In this document: positions 55,946 to 64,000 of the stretch, one piece after another
How positions within the stretch are numbered: position 1 is the first letter of the stretch
Layout: every line of letters starts with the position of its first letter
Source: Forficula auricularia
Taxonomy: Eukaryota > Arthropoda > Insecta > Dermaptera > Forficulidae
Length of the DNA: 64,000 nucleotides
Direction: 5' to 3'
Assembly (NCBI GenBank): GCA_024734495.1
Contig: JALMQS010000030.1
Span: 9,960,378 to 10,024,377, forward strand
Position numbers and translations under genes: made by a program
The notes under the pieces: generated by a model
The model's input: only the letters and a program-made list of their open reading frames with translations
The model's database searches: none
What the model was told of the DNA's origin: nothing

Positions 55946-56684
55946 GCTTGAATATTTCGAAAATTCTTTTTTTTGGGTACTTTTAAAATTAATTAAAAGA
56001 GGAAAGTGCGTCGAATTATTTGACCTCGGGTGATTTTCGTAGAGGTTTAATTTCAAAATGAATGCTTTTATGTGTTCATGGCAATCTGTTATCAGTTTAT
56101 TATCACCTTGAAGGAGCTGATTGAGTTCGTTCAATTTGGTTGTTATATCTGTAAGAAAACATAAATCTAACAGCCACTGTTCATTGTGATGTCTTGCCCA
56201 TTTTCATTCATAAAAATAGAAATTTTTTCTCTCAACTCCCAAAACCTTAATAAGGCCCTTTCCGCGACTCAATTTGCAATAATAAATCAGATCTCCGTAT
56301 TCAGATTCCAATTCGCGAAGATACTCTTGAATCTGACGATGTTTTAAAGCATTAATAGTTTTAATAACAATGGACATTACGTGAGACATATCTAATGTTT
56401 GCGCACATAAATTTTCAATAAGTAAAACACAATGGCAAATAAAAATATCAAAATAATTTGGACTCTGACCAACTTCGCCAATTTCCTTACAAACGACCCC
56501 CAGGTTTTTACCGATCATTGCAGGTGCTCCATCACCATCACTCACAATTCCACATAATTTTTTTAAATCAAGTTTTTGGTCTTGTAGTCACTTTAGGGCT
56601 GCATCTTTAAATTATAACTTCCAGTTGTAGTGTCGTTTAAACTCACAAGATCGATAAATTCCTCTGTTATAGGGTTTTAACTTC

Positions 56685-57263
56685 AAATTCGGACTTTTAC
56701 ATATCAAATTCAGGATATTAAAAATCAAATTCGGAATTTTAAAAATCAGAATTTCTATAAAACAATGCATATTTTACATTTAAATTATAGCTTTTTACCT
56801 GAAAAGGTTTCTTGAAATTACAAAATACTAATCTTGAAAGGTTTTAGTTGATGAGATGAAAATTGGTATGCAAATATCTTATCATGCACCAAATTTTAGC
56901 TTTTTACCTGAACACTTTTCCTAAGAGTTAAATTAAATTAAAACTTTTTTCTGGCTTTTCGACCCTTCTAGCCATCAGCTAATTTACGAAACTATTATTA
57001 AATTATGACTTCTATGTAGGGAACAGATTTTTAGCCGGTTGCCTCGAGTCGGATTCGAACCCGAGTCCACTTGATTAGTAGGCTTGTACGCTAACCGCTG
57101 GCCTAACCCGACCCCCAAAACCTTTTTCTTAACTATAACTTTTTTCTATTTTTTCAACTTTTTATTAATAAATTCTGCTTTTGATTTGAAAAAGTTTGAT
57201 TTTGATTTTAAAATCCTGAATTTGATATGGATAAGTCGGAATTAGAAAATTTAAAACCTATAT
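56685..57263. mobile_element. TIR element inserted in hAT pseudogene
   Basis: GGGTTTTAACTTCAAATTCG and ATATCAAATTCAGGAT at the left are mirrored by ATCCTGAATTTGATAT and GGAATTAGAAAATTTAAAAC at the right, with TA-rich flanks. It carries a SINE head at 57030-57115. Confidence 0.65.
57030..57115 (-). mobile_element. tRNA-derived SINE head
   Basis: Minus strand: GTCGGGTTAGGCCAGCGGTT is A-box-like, then B box GGTTCGAATCC. The acceptor ends do not pair, so it is a SINE or tRNA relic. Confidence 0.6.
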
Positions 57264-57879
57264 ATTCATTTGATTGTCAACTCCCCGAATAAAAATAGAA
57301 AGTTCCGCATTATCCTTAATTTTCCTATAACATCATTAATTGTTTCAGAATTATGGGTCACTATGCCGTTAATTCTGCGAGCAGTTTGAAGAGACAGACT
57401 GATTTAAGTGAAAGCTCAAATTTTCTCCGGAGCAATTTCTTCTACTGCAGCCATCAAACATTTTTTAATATAATCACCATCTGTAAATGGTTTCATTTTC
57501 TTCCCAATAATATAGGAAATTCTTAAGCTGCCATTAACAATCGCGTTTGATTGTGCTGAAATATATTTTATTGAGAAGTTATAGGCGGCTACTTTTAAGT
57601 ATTTGTAGTTTAGTTTTTCTTTCAGCAGTAGTAAGTTGTTCAATTTCGTTATGAGTTTGATCACAATGCCTTTTCATGTTGTATAATTTGATAGTTGATA
57701 TCGAATCACGACAAATAAGACATTCCGCTTTATTTTTAACTGGTACAACGAAATACAAATCTTCCCATTCTCTTTGAAATTGTCTGTTTTCATCGTCGAA
57801 TTTTATTTTTTCTCTTGATGACATACTGATAATATGGAATATAGGTGTATGTTTTATAAAACTACGAGACAAAAAATTA

Positions 57880-58374
57880 ATTAAGTTAATGTTAAAATGC
57901 TAACAGATCGGGCGCTCTGGACTGGGAGATTGAATATATAACATCTCAGATTTCAAATTCATTTGGTGATCCATCCAAGTGTCATGCGGGCTAAACGCAA
58001 AAAGCCGTTGGATTATAGCTAAATGGATCATATCTTTTTCATTCTCTTCGTCCAGACTTAAGACTCAGCAGACTCCAATAGCCTCAATCAGCAGTAGTCT
58101 CGTGATATATATCTTGTTTAAAAAGCGCGATCAAAAACAATTCTCGTTAATGTGTTAATTATTCTTTGATATATTAATAAGAAAATTATAAATTTATAGA
58201 AATTTTAGTAAATTTGGGAACAGACGGTCCTAGAGAATTGAAATAATATATTTAAAATGAAATATCTAGAAAAAACTTTTGCCGAATAACGAAAAAATGG
58301 CAAGACTATAATATAGCCTTGTGAAATTTCTGATTTTGACAAAAAATTTGAATTTGGGATCAGATGTCCTAGAG
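57880..58374. other. Intergenic DNA 5' of the hAT pseudogene
   Basis: No gene was seen. A short GC-richer patch lies at 57900-58090. Confidence 0.4.
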
Positions 58375-58544
58375 CAGTGTTTTTCAATCTGTGAGTCGCG
58401 ACCCCTGGGGAGTCACGAAGCCTCTCTAAGGGGGGCTCTCAAAGCCTCAATAAAAAAGAAAAAAAAAAGTTTAAAAATATATTTACTATTAAGAAAATGT
58501 TAATTAATCTGTGAAAACTCAGTGTTGCCTTATTTCTAGGCGCG

Positions 58545-58737
58545 TCGACAGAAACATCCCAAACATATCATTCGACTCAAACTCACTAGAATTCAGGGAT
58601 AAAATTTCAATGCTAGGAGTAACTCTAGGGTCTGACCTTTCATAGAATGACCATATCTCAACCACTGCTAAAGCTGCAGCGCGCAAGCTTGGTCTCCTAT
58701 TTAGGTCTAGACGGATGAAAGTCGAACAAGCGCTTTC
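58545..58737 (+). pseudogene. Non-LTR reverse transcriptase fragment
   Basis: The plus strand reads NIPNISFDSNSLEFRDKISM, LGVTLGSDLS, one stop, then NDHISTTAKAAARKLGLLFR. This is the RT thumb region of a CR1-like element. Confidence 0.8.
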
Positions 58738-58744
58738 GCCAACT

Positions 58745-59092
58745 CTTTTTTTTTTTTATGATATTGATGAGAGAAGGAGATACACCAGAAGGTGCATCCC
58801 CTGTATGGGATGGCCCCTCCATCGTGAAAAGAACAGAGTAGACGGAAAGAAGCCGGGATCACGTGCCAAATCTCAGAAGGTTAGATACAATCCAATTTAC
58901 TAAGATTTTTAAGGGCTTCGAGCAGTGGTAAATTCTCCGCGCGATAAATTAGTTTAAATTTATCTTTCACTTAATTTTTATTACCAGACCCTATACTTAC
59001 AGAAAAAATGTCTGGGTATAGCCGGGAATCGAACCCGAGACCTCCGGTTTGCCAACCAGAGATGCTGACCATTACATCAGAGAGGCGGACAT
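58745..59092 (-). mobile_element. tRNA-derived SINE, second family
   Basis: The head at 59011-59092 (minus) has A-box-like TGATGTAATGGTCAGCATC and B box GGTTCGATTCC. The body runs left to a T-run (A tail on the minus strand) at 58745. The 3' half recurs at 39636-39840. Confidence 0.75.
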
Positions 59093-59261
59093 CAACTACA
59101 ACTTTTCTTCTAATAAACGCGTTTTAACTATTAAAAATGCGTCCTTACTAAAAACGGGTATTTACTGCAACATTTATATATACAAGAATTGCTCGTTTAA
59201 TATAATAAGATATATAAGGTTATTTATATATAAAATTTCATTTTAATAAAAATAATTTTTA

Positions 59262-59960
59262 AGAAAAAAATGAAACCAACTTCAAAAAAATTAAATGCAA
59301 CAAATAAAATACACTAAAAGGTATAAAATAATTATTATCTTATTTAGTTACAACTAAACGACGAAATATTAACATGAAATTACTTTTTGAAGTCGGTGCC
59401 AAACAAACTATACCTATAAGCGAGCATACCCTCCAAACGTACTAAGTATGATCCGTCGAGTGCGATTCATAAAAGGTATATGTTTGGCACCGACTTCAAA
59501 AAGTAATTTCATGTTAATATTTCGTCGTTTAGTTGTAACTAAATAAGATAATAATTATTTTATACCTTTTAGTGTATTTTATTTGTTGCATTTAATTTTT
59601 TGAAGTTGGTTTTATTTTTTCTTAAAAATTATTTTTATTTTCCTCTTTTAGTGTTGTTATTAATAGTGATCATATCATCAGAACTTGACCAAATTAATAT
59701 GGCATCATCCCTAAGATACCCCCTTTCCAATAAAAAAAGAATCATCGAAATCGGTTCATAAACAAAGAAGTTAGGCCTAAACAAACCTAACAAAAAGGTC
59801 TAATACCTATGAAAAAAATGGGACCAATCGGAAGGTAGACTGAACCCAATGCGAAATTTTTTTTCAAAATCGGTTCACAATTGGCGGAGATATAAGGTAA
59901 CATAGGCACAAAAAAATTCAGTCGAATAGAGAACCTCCTCCTTTTTTGAAGTCGGTTAAA
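59262..59960. repeat. Fold-back repeat R3, copy 2
   Basis: It has the same hairpin as at 4768: CCAACTTCAAAAAAATTAAA to the mirrored TTAATTTTTTGAAGTTGG, core GATCCGTCGAGTGCG, and distal GAACCTCCTCC plus TTTTTTGAAGTCGGTTAAAA at 59932-59960. Confidence 0.8.
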
Positions 59961-60166
59961 AATAAAAAAGTTTCAGCCAAGCTTTTGATTATATATATAT
60001 AAGTATATTATTTATATTTGAGAATGAAAATTACATTTAACAACTCGAAGCAAGGAAAGTGTATTTTAATTCCCCCCCCCCCCCCCCATTTGCGAATACT
60101 CATCGTCCCCCTGATAACTGAAATCGCCCACTTGGGGGGCGATCGCCCCCAGGTTGGGAACCACTG

Positions 60167-60529
60167 ATCTAGAATTTGTTCAAAAGATACCTATTATTTA
60201 TTTTACATATTTATAAGGAAATATTTTAAAAACACGCAGTTTTAAAACAATAAAAAAGTAAATATTTATTATCTCTAAGAATAATAATATGATTATAAAT
60301 TTTCATTGCTTTTGATAAGCAAATTTATCAATAATATCATCACAGTTGATCATTTCAAATTTTTCTCTTTCCACGCTTAAAAATGCGCCCCTTTGTGGCA
60401 CGGCATGATGACCCCCCCCCCCCCCCTTGCCCCTCTCCTCACTCCCTCGCTACGCCACTGATTAGATGTTGAATATTTAACGCATGCTCTTGGGGTAGCG
60501 TAATCAATGTTTATTGAAAAATAAATACA
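60167..60529. other. AT-rich DNA with a poly-C tract
   Basis: No gene was seen. A long C-run near 60412-60425, followed by CGCTACGCCACTG at 60448, looks like another transposon end. Confidence 0.4.
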
Positions 60530-60655
60530 ATATATATTTTAAATAAAAGAAATAGCTAAAGCTACACGACTCTTTATTGAAACTTTGTTAAATATAAATA
60601 AATTCCAGCTATAAAAATTGCTGGAATTCTATATTTAATAAATTAAATTAATAAT
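60530..60655. repeat. Repeat R5, left half
   Basis: It matches 39930-40050 closely (CACGACTCTTTATTGAAACT, ATTGCTGGAATTCTATATTT). Its right half is displaced to 62645-62765. Confidence 0.75.
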
Positions 60656-62640
60656 ATGCACAACTAGCTGTAAGGCCAGCCTTCGGCGGCCCTCTTGCTG
60701 TCCAGGAGGCACGCCCCCTGGACCCCCCCCGAAACCCACCGGCTCCACCACCACCCCGCACCCCACCCACCTCGGACCTACATCCCCGTACCACCCCACT
60801 ACCCCTCTGGACCCTCACCTGAACACCCCACTCCACCAACCCTGCTCTACCACCTCGCACCTCACACCCCACCACGTGCCTTACACCCTCGCGAACCACA
60901 CACCCCGCCTAGCCCCCTGTATTCCTACTTCACCCCACACCCTACTCCGCCTCATCCCACCCCCTCGACCCCCTCGCCTCGCCCCCTGCACCCTACTCCG
61001 CCTCACTCCCTCCATTCTACCCCCCCACACCCCATACCCTAACCCACCCCACTCTATTCCACCCCGCACCCTACTCCCGCACCCAGTTTTTGCATTTCTA
61101 GCCTTCTAGTGACCCACAGATTATGTATACAAAATTTGGTTGAGTTTGGTCAAAGAGCAAGAATTTTCAAATTTTGACCCTCCCCCCTTTTTGAGGAAAT
61201 TTTTTTAAACAAAAGTTGTCAGAAATCACATCCCCTACAACTTTGCTCATAATAAAATTTGCCGTAGAGTTAATAGTTTAGGAGTTATTTGATAATTTTC
61301 ATTCATGCGCCCCCCAAACCCCCTTCTGGGGTCAAAATATCAAAACGTTATATAGCTAAAAACGTAAGTTAGAAGACATTTGATGTAAATATGAAATTTC
61401 ATAATAATCCCTTCAGCTGTTTTTACGTGAATCGTGAGCAATTTTTCGGAAACGACGGAAACATACCGACAGACAGACATACAGACAGGAATTTTGTTGA
61501 GGGTGTTTTCGTTCATAACTTTGCTTGAAACGTGTGCAACCAAAATTTGGCGTGATTTGGAGCAATGTACAGACAAAACCTTAATTTTATATATATATAC
61601 TAGCTGCATAGTCCACATTCGGCGACCCCTCACCAGCCAGGCACTGCCCCTGGACCCCCAGCCCATGAACCCCACTCCCCACCACACCCAGCACCTCCCG
61701 CCCCCCGCACCCGTGCACAACCACCGCCCCCACCCCACCACCACGCACCCCAGCCCCCGCACCACCCCACTACGCCTCTGGACCCTCACCTGAACCCCCC
61801 ACTCCACCCTGCACCACCCCACTCCCACCACCGCGCCCTCCACCCCGCACCACCACTCCGCACCCCACCCACCACGCACCACCCCACTACGCCTCTGGAC
61901 CCTCACCTGATCCTCCCTCATTATGCCTCTGGACCTTCACCTAAACCATCCACTTCATCCTGCACCCCTCACCCCCCCTGCACCTTACCCCCGCACCCAG
62001 TTTTTTCATTTCTAGCCTTCTAGTGACCCATAGATTCTATATACAAAATTTGGTTAAGTTGGCTATTAAGGGTAAGAATTTTCATTTTTTAACCCCCCCC
62101 CTTTGGGTGGTTAGTTTTTGCATTTCTAGCCTTCTAGTGACCCACAGATTTTGTATATAAAATTTGGTTGAGTTTGGTCCAAGAGCAAGAATTTTCATAT
62201 TTTGACCCCCCCCCTTTTTGGGTGGTTTTTAGGGGAATTTTTTAAACAAAAGTTGTCAGAAATCGCATCCCCTACAACTTTGCTCATAATAAAATTTGCG
62301 GTAGAGTTAATAGTTTAGGAGTTATTTGATAATTTTCATTCGTGCGCCCCCCAAACCCCCATCTGGGGTCAAAATATCAAATCGTTTTATTGTTAAAAAC
62401 GTAAGTTAGAAGACATCTGATGTAAATATGAAATTTCATAATAATCCCTTCAGCCATTTTTACGTGAATCGTGAGCAACTTTTCGGAAACGACGGAAACA
62501 TACAGACAGACAGACACGCAGACAGGAATTTTGTTGAGGGTGTTTTCGTTGATAACTTTGCTTGAAACGTGTGCAACCAAAATTTGGCGTGATTTGGATC
62601 AATGTACAGACAAAACCTTAATTTTATATATATAGATATA
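60656..62640 (+). mobile_element. C-rich element, two tandem units (Helitron-like?)
   Basis: Two units of about 950 and 1030 bp start near 60662 (TAGCTGTAAGGCCAGCC) and 61602 (TAGCTGCATAGTCCACATTC). Both end in ACAAAACCTTAATTTTATAT. Each has a 350-400 bp C-rich, G-poor block, then one or two copies of the 117-bp module, then a non-coding AT-rich tail containing GTGCAACCAAAATTTGGCGT. It splits repeat R5 without an obvious target duplication. That and the tandem arrangement suggest a Helitron, but no Rep/helicase or clear 3' hairpin was confirmed. Proline-rich open frames here are composition effects. Confidence 0.6.
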
Positions 62641-62644
62641 TGTA

Positions 62645-62765
62645 AATTTGTAGGTATTTGTAATTAAAAATATTTTGTATTGCAGTTTTCTAATTTATTA
62701 ATATTGTTTTTTTTAATACCATATTATTTTTATCCATCGTCTAGTATTATTATTATTATTATTAA
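62645..62765. repeat. Repeat R5, right half
   Basis: TTAAAAATATTTTGTATTGC and ACCATATTATTTTTATCCAT match 40080-40183, completing the copy begun at 60530. Confidence 0.75.
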
Positions 62766-62875
62766 AGCGAAAGAAGTTTATTAGTAAAAAAAATTGTAAT
62801 AAATATTTTTAAATCACAAAGAGAAATTACTCTCAATGCATTTCTTGTTGGAGCAATGTTCACTATTTGAGTCTA

Positions 62876-62887
62876 CCGCTAGATGGG
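62876..62887 (+). promoter_or_regulatory. CTCF-like motif
   Basis: CCGCTAGATGGG differs little from the CTCF core consensus CCASYAGRKGGC. It lies about 180 bp before the phospholipase start codon. Twelve bases can match by chance. Confidence 0.25.
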
Positions 62888-62958
62888 ACTAGGATCGGCA
62901 ATCTGGCAGATTCTAGCCTATTTGGAAGACTGAACTAGGGGATTTTTAATTTCAATCG

Positions 62959-62970
62959 CTGGCAACACTG
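62959..62970 (+). promoter_or_regulatory. Core-promoter motif-1-like element
   Basis: CTGGCAACACTG, 98 bp before the phospholipase start codon. It is identical to the element before the 17-finger gene and shares flanking TTTC-ATC bases. Confidence 0.45.
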
Positions 62971-63068
62971 AACACTAATAAGGTTACTTTACAATAGCTA
63001 AAAAATTACAACCAAACAAGATTAAAATATATATATTAATGATAATATGCTGTTAGATATTCACTAAA

Positions 63069-63414
63069 ATGAATTATCGTATCGTTATTATATTCATATT
63101 ATTTCAATTAAATTCCCCAGCTTTTGGGGAAGGTATATTTGATCAAATTAAAGATGTAATTTTAACTTCCGAGCAGATTTTATCAGACACCTTTTCAAAA
63201 TTATTAACCCAAGCTCAAAATATGGAAAATATCAAAGATATTCTTAATGCTGCAATTGAAGAAAACTGTACCTTTAAATGTTCTAACGGTCAGTTTCTTA
63301 AAATTATTCATTTATACATAAATTTATTAAATAATCCATATTTCAGGCAATAAACCTATTCCGAATAAATATCACAAACCAAAAAGCAATGGATGTGGGG
63401 TTGCTCAGTTTAAG
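63069..63414 (+). CDS. Group XII-like secreted phospholipase A2, 5' part
   Basis: Exon 1 is 63069-63288 and exon 2 is 63347-63414, a GT-AG junction in phase 1. The protein starts with a signal peptide (MNYRIVIIFILFQLNSPAFG). A helical stretch follows (FDQIKDVILTSEQILSDTFS), then ENCTFKCSNG joining to NKPIPNKYHKPKSNGCGVAQ across the junction. C-x3-C-x-NG..P-P..KPS-NGCG is the conserved calcium-loop region of group XII PLA2 enzymes. The catalytic His-Asp segment is not in the two exons. No later exon was found before 64000, so the gene runs off the window. These enzymes hydrolyse or bind phospholipids outside the cell; group XII members can have low activity. Confidence 0.85.
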
Positions 63415-64000
63415 GTATCAATATATTAAGGATATCAATTATAATTAAAATACAAGTGTTTTCTTGGAGATGGGCTGGTAAATATTAATGGGTTTTCAAA
63501 GAATTGATGAAAAAATTTTGCTTGCTTGATTTGTTGATTCCTCAAGAGAAATTAATGAGGTTGTTCTCTGCTTGAAGCAAATAAACATATACATTTGTTA
63601 TTATCATTTCCGTCCATAATCTGTATTAATTTCAAAGTTTGTAATAGGAAAGTCGGGACAAGTTTTTATGTGGGACTTTTTTATTTATCAGCCAATGTTT
63701 CGTCGACTTTGCCGACTTCTTCAGGGCTTCAAGTGGTCATGTCACACATTCGTCTAAATTTTCTTGTTAACTTTGTTATCATTCAAGGGCGGATCCAGGA
63801 ATTTTTTATGGGGGGGGGAGAATGTATATAAGGTGCCCGATGTATATAAGATCTACTTTTTATCTCGAAAGTGGGTCAGAGACGCCGCCCCCCCCCCTAC
63901 TCACACACATAGAACTTTATTTTCAATTTTAAAATTTTTTTAAAAAAATAAATGTTTTTTTTACAAATTTCATATCTCATATTTTAGGTTCATTAAAATA
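63415..64000. other. Intron of the phospholipase gene with repeat fragments
   Basis: Contains a hammerhead-like motif at 63688-63728 and a GCGGATCCAGG transposon end at 63785, followed by poly-G and poly-C tracts. No further exon was seen. Confidence 0.5.
63688..63728 (-). ncRNA. Hammerhead-ribozyme-like motif, second type
   Basis: Minus strand: CTGAAGA, one A, a 4-bp GTCG/CGAC hairpin, then GAAACATTGG. It has the same layout as the PLE motifs but a different stem II and a C-containing stem III. Stem I is not evident. Confidence 0.35.

Larger units (their letters stand above)
55090..57872 (-). pseudogene. hAT transposase (GTF2IRD2/ZBED-like), broken by two insertions
   Basis: The minus-strand order is a BED-type finger (KAECLICRDSISTIKLYNMK..HCDQTHN, 57579-57872), FTDGDYIKKCLMAAVEEIAP (57416-57540), and RRINGIVTHNSETINDVIGK. 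After an insertion it continues with PITEEFIDLVSLNDTTTG and SDGDGAPAMIGKNLGV with HVMSIVIKTINALKHRQ (56204-56545). Next come ELNQLLQGDN (55934-56134), a second insertion, then ELIDLQSSINLKYMF and KFPNLTQLALGI. It ends with NQLRCASSKLEVNIKKIAD near 55100. This covers nearly the whole transposase, with several frameshifts. A possible left element end (CAGCTATCTCCAACCC) lies at 54830. Confidence 0.85.
58375..60166. mobile_element. hAT-like unit carrying nested repeats
   Basis: The left end CAGTGTTTTTCAATCTGTGA (with GTCGCGACC) and the right end CAGGTTGGGAACCACTG fit hAT termini. The flanks TCCTAGAG and ATCTAGAA share CTAGA, a decayed 8-bp duplication at best. Inside are a non-LTR shard, a SINE and the fold-back R3 copy 2. 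No transposase is left. Confidence 0.6.

Noticed and set aside
59011..59092. Functional tRNA gene on the minus strand
   Set aside because: The anticodon loop would have 8 nt and the acceptor ends do not pair. A body and A tail follow, so it is a SINE.
60695..61042. Long proline-rich open frame in the C-rich element
   Set aside because: It follows from the C-rich, stop-poor composition. Frames are equally open on the other strand and there is no start context or domain.

Overview
This window is nuclear DNA from an AT-rich arthropod genome, most likely an insect. A hemipteran is possible, but that is only an impression. The signs are host genes split by introns with GT-AG borders, two secreted-protein genes, a mitochondrial carrier, C2H2 zinc-finger genes, and dense interspersed repeats: Penelope-like elements (PLEs), non-LTR retrotransposons, a Ty3/gypsy LTR element, hAT, piggyBac-type and Harbinger-type MITEs, tRNA-derived SINEs and long fold-back repeats. 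There are no operons, CRISPR arrays or prokaryotic features. A run of 100 N at 41522-41621 is an assembly gap.

Five host gene models can be assembled by joining exons with matching phase. (1) 11641-20213 (+) is a 272-aa secreted protein of unknown function in three exons. (2) 27546-37597 (-) is a complete five-exon mitochondrial thiamine pyrophosphate carrier (SLC25A19/Tpc type, 315 aa). (3) 45130-48224 (-) is a two-finger C2H2 protein with a downstream Cys/His zinc-chelating domain; one intron holds a whole LTR element. (4) 49163-53521 (+) is a 639-aa protein with 17 tandem C2H2 fingers, divergent from gene 3. (5) 63069-63414 onward (+) is the 5' part of a group XII-like secreted phospholipase A2, cut off by the window edge.

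Layout: 1-11.6 kb is repeats and AT-rich DNA with no gene. 11.6-20.2 kb is gene 1 with repeat-filled introns. 20.2-27.5 kb is transposon debris. 27.5-37.6 kb is the carrier gene, whose introns hold non-LTR fragments and nested MITEs. 38-44.3 kb is a non-LTR element followed by a PLE cluster in opposed orientations around the gap. 44.3-53.5 kb is the divergent zinc-finger pair. 53.5-62.8 kb is a broken hAT transposase, a nested hAT-like unit and a C-rich tandem element. 62.8-64 kb is the phospholipase gene start.

The most interesting signal is a set of about ten short motifs of the form CTGANGA, hairpin, GAAA, spread through the window. Most are followed by a self-complementary AT tract, and several are flanked by CTC and GAG. 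They sit mainly in PLE-type terminal repeats and resemble minimal hammerhead ribozymes. Also notable are an LTR insertion 10 bp from a splice acceptor, a tRNA-like sequence with an enlarged D arm, datable nested insertions with target duplications, and near-identical higher-order repeats inside the zinc-finger array.
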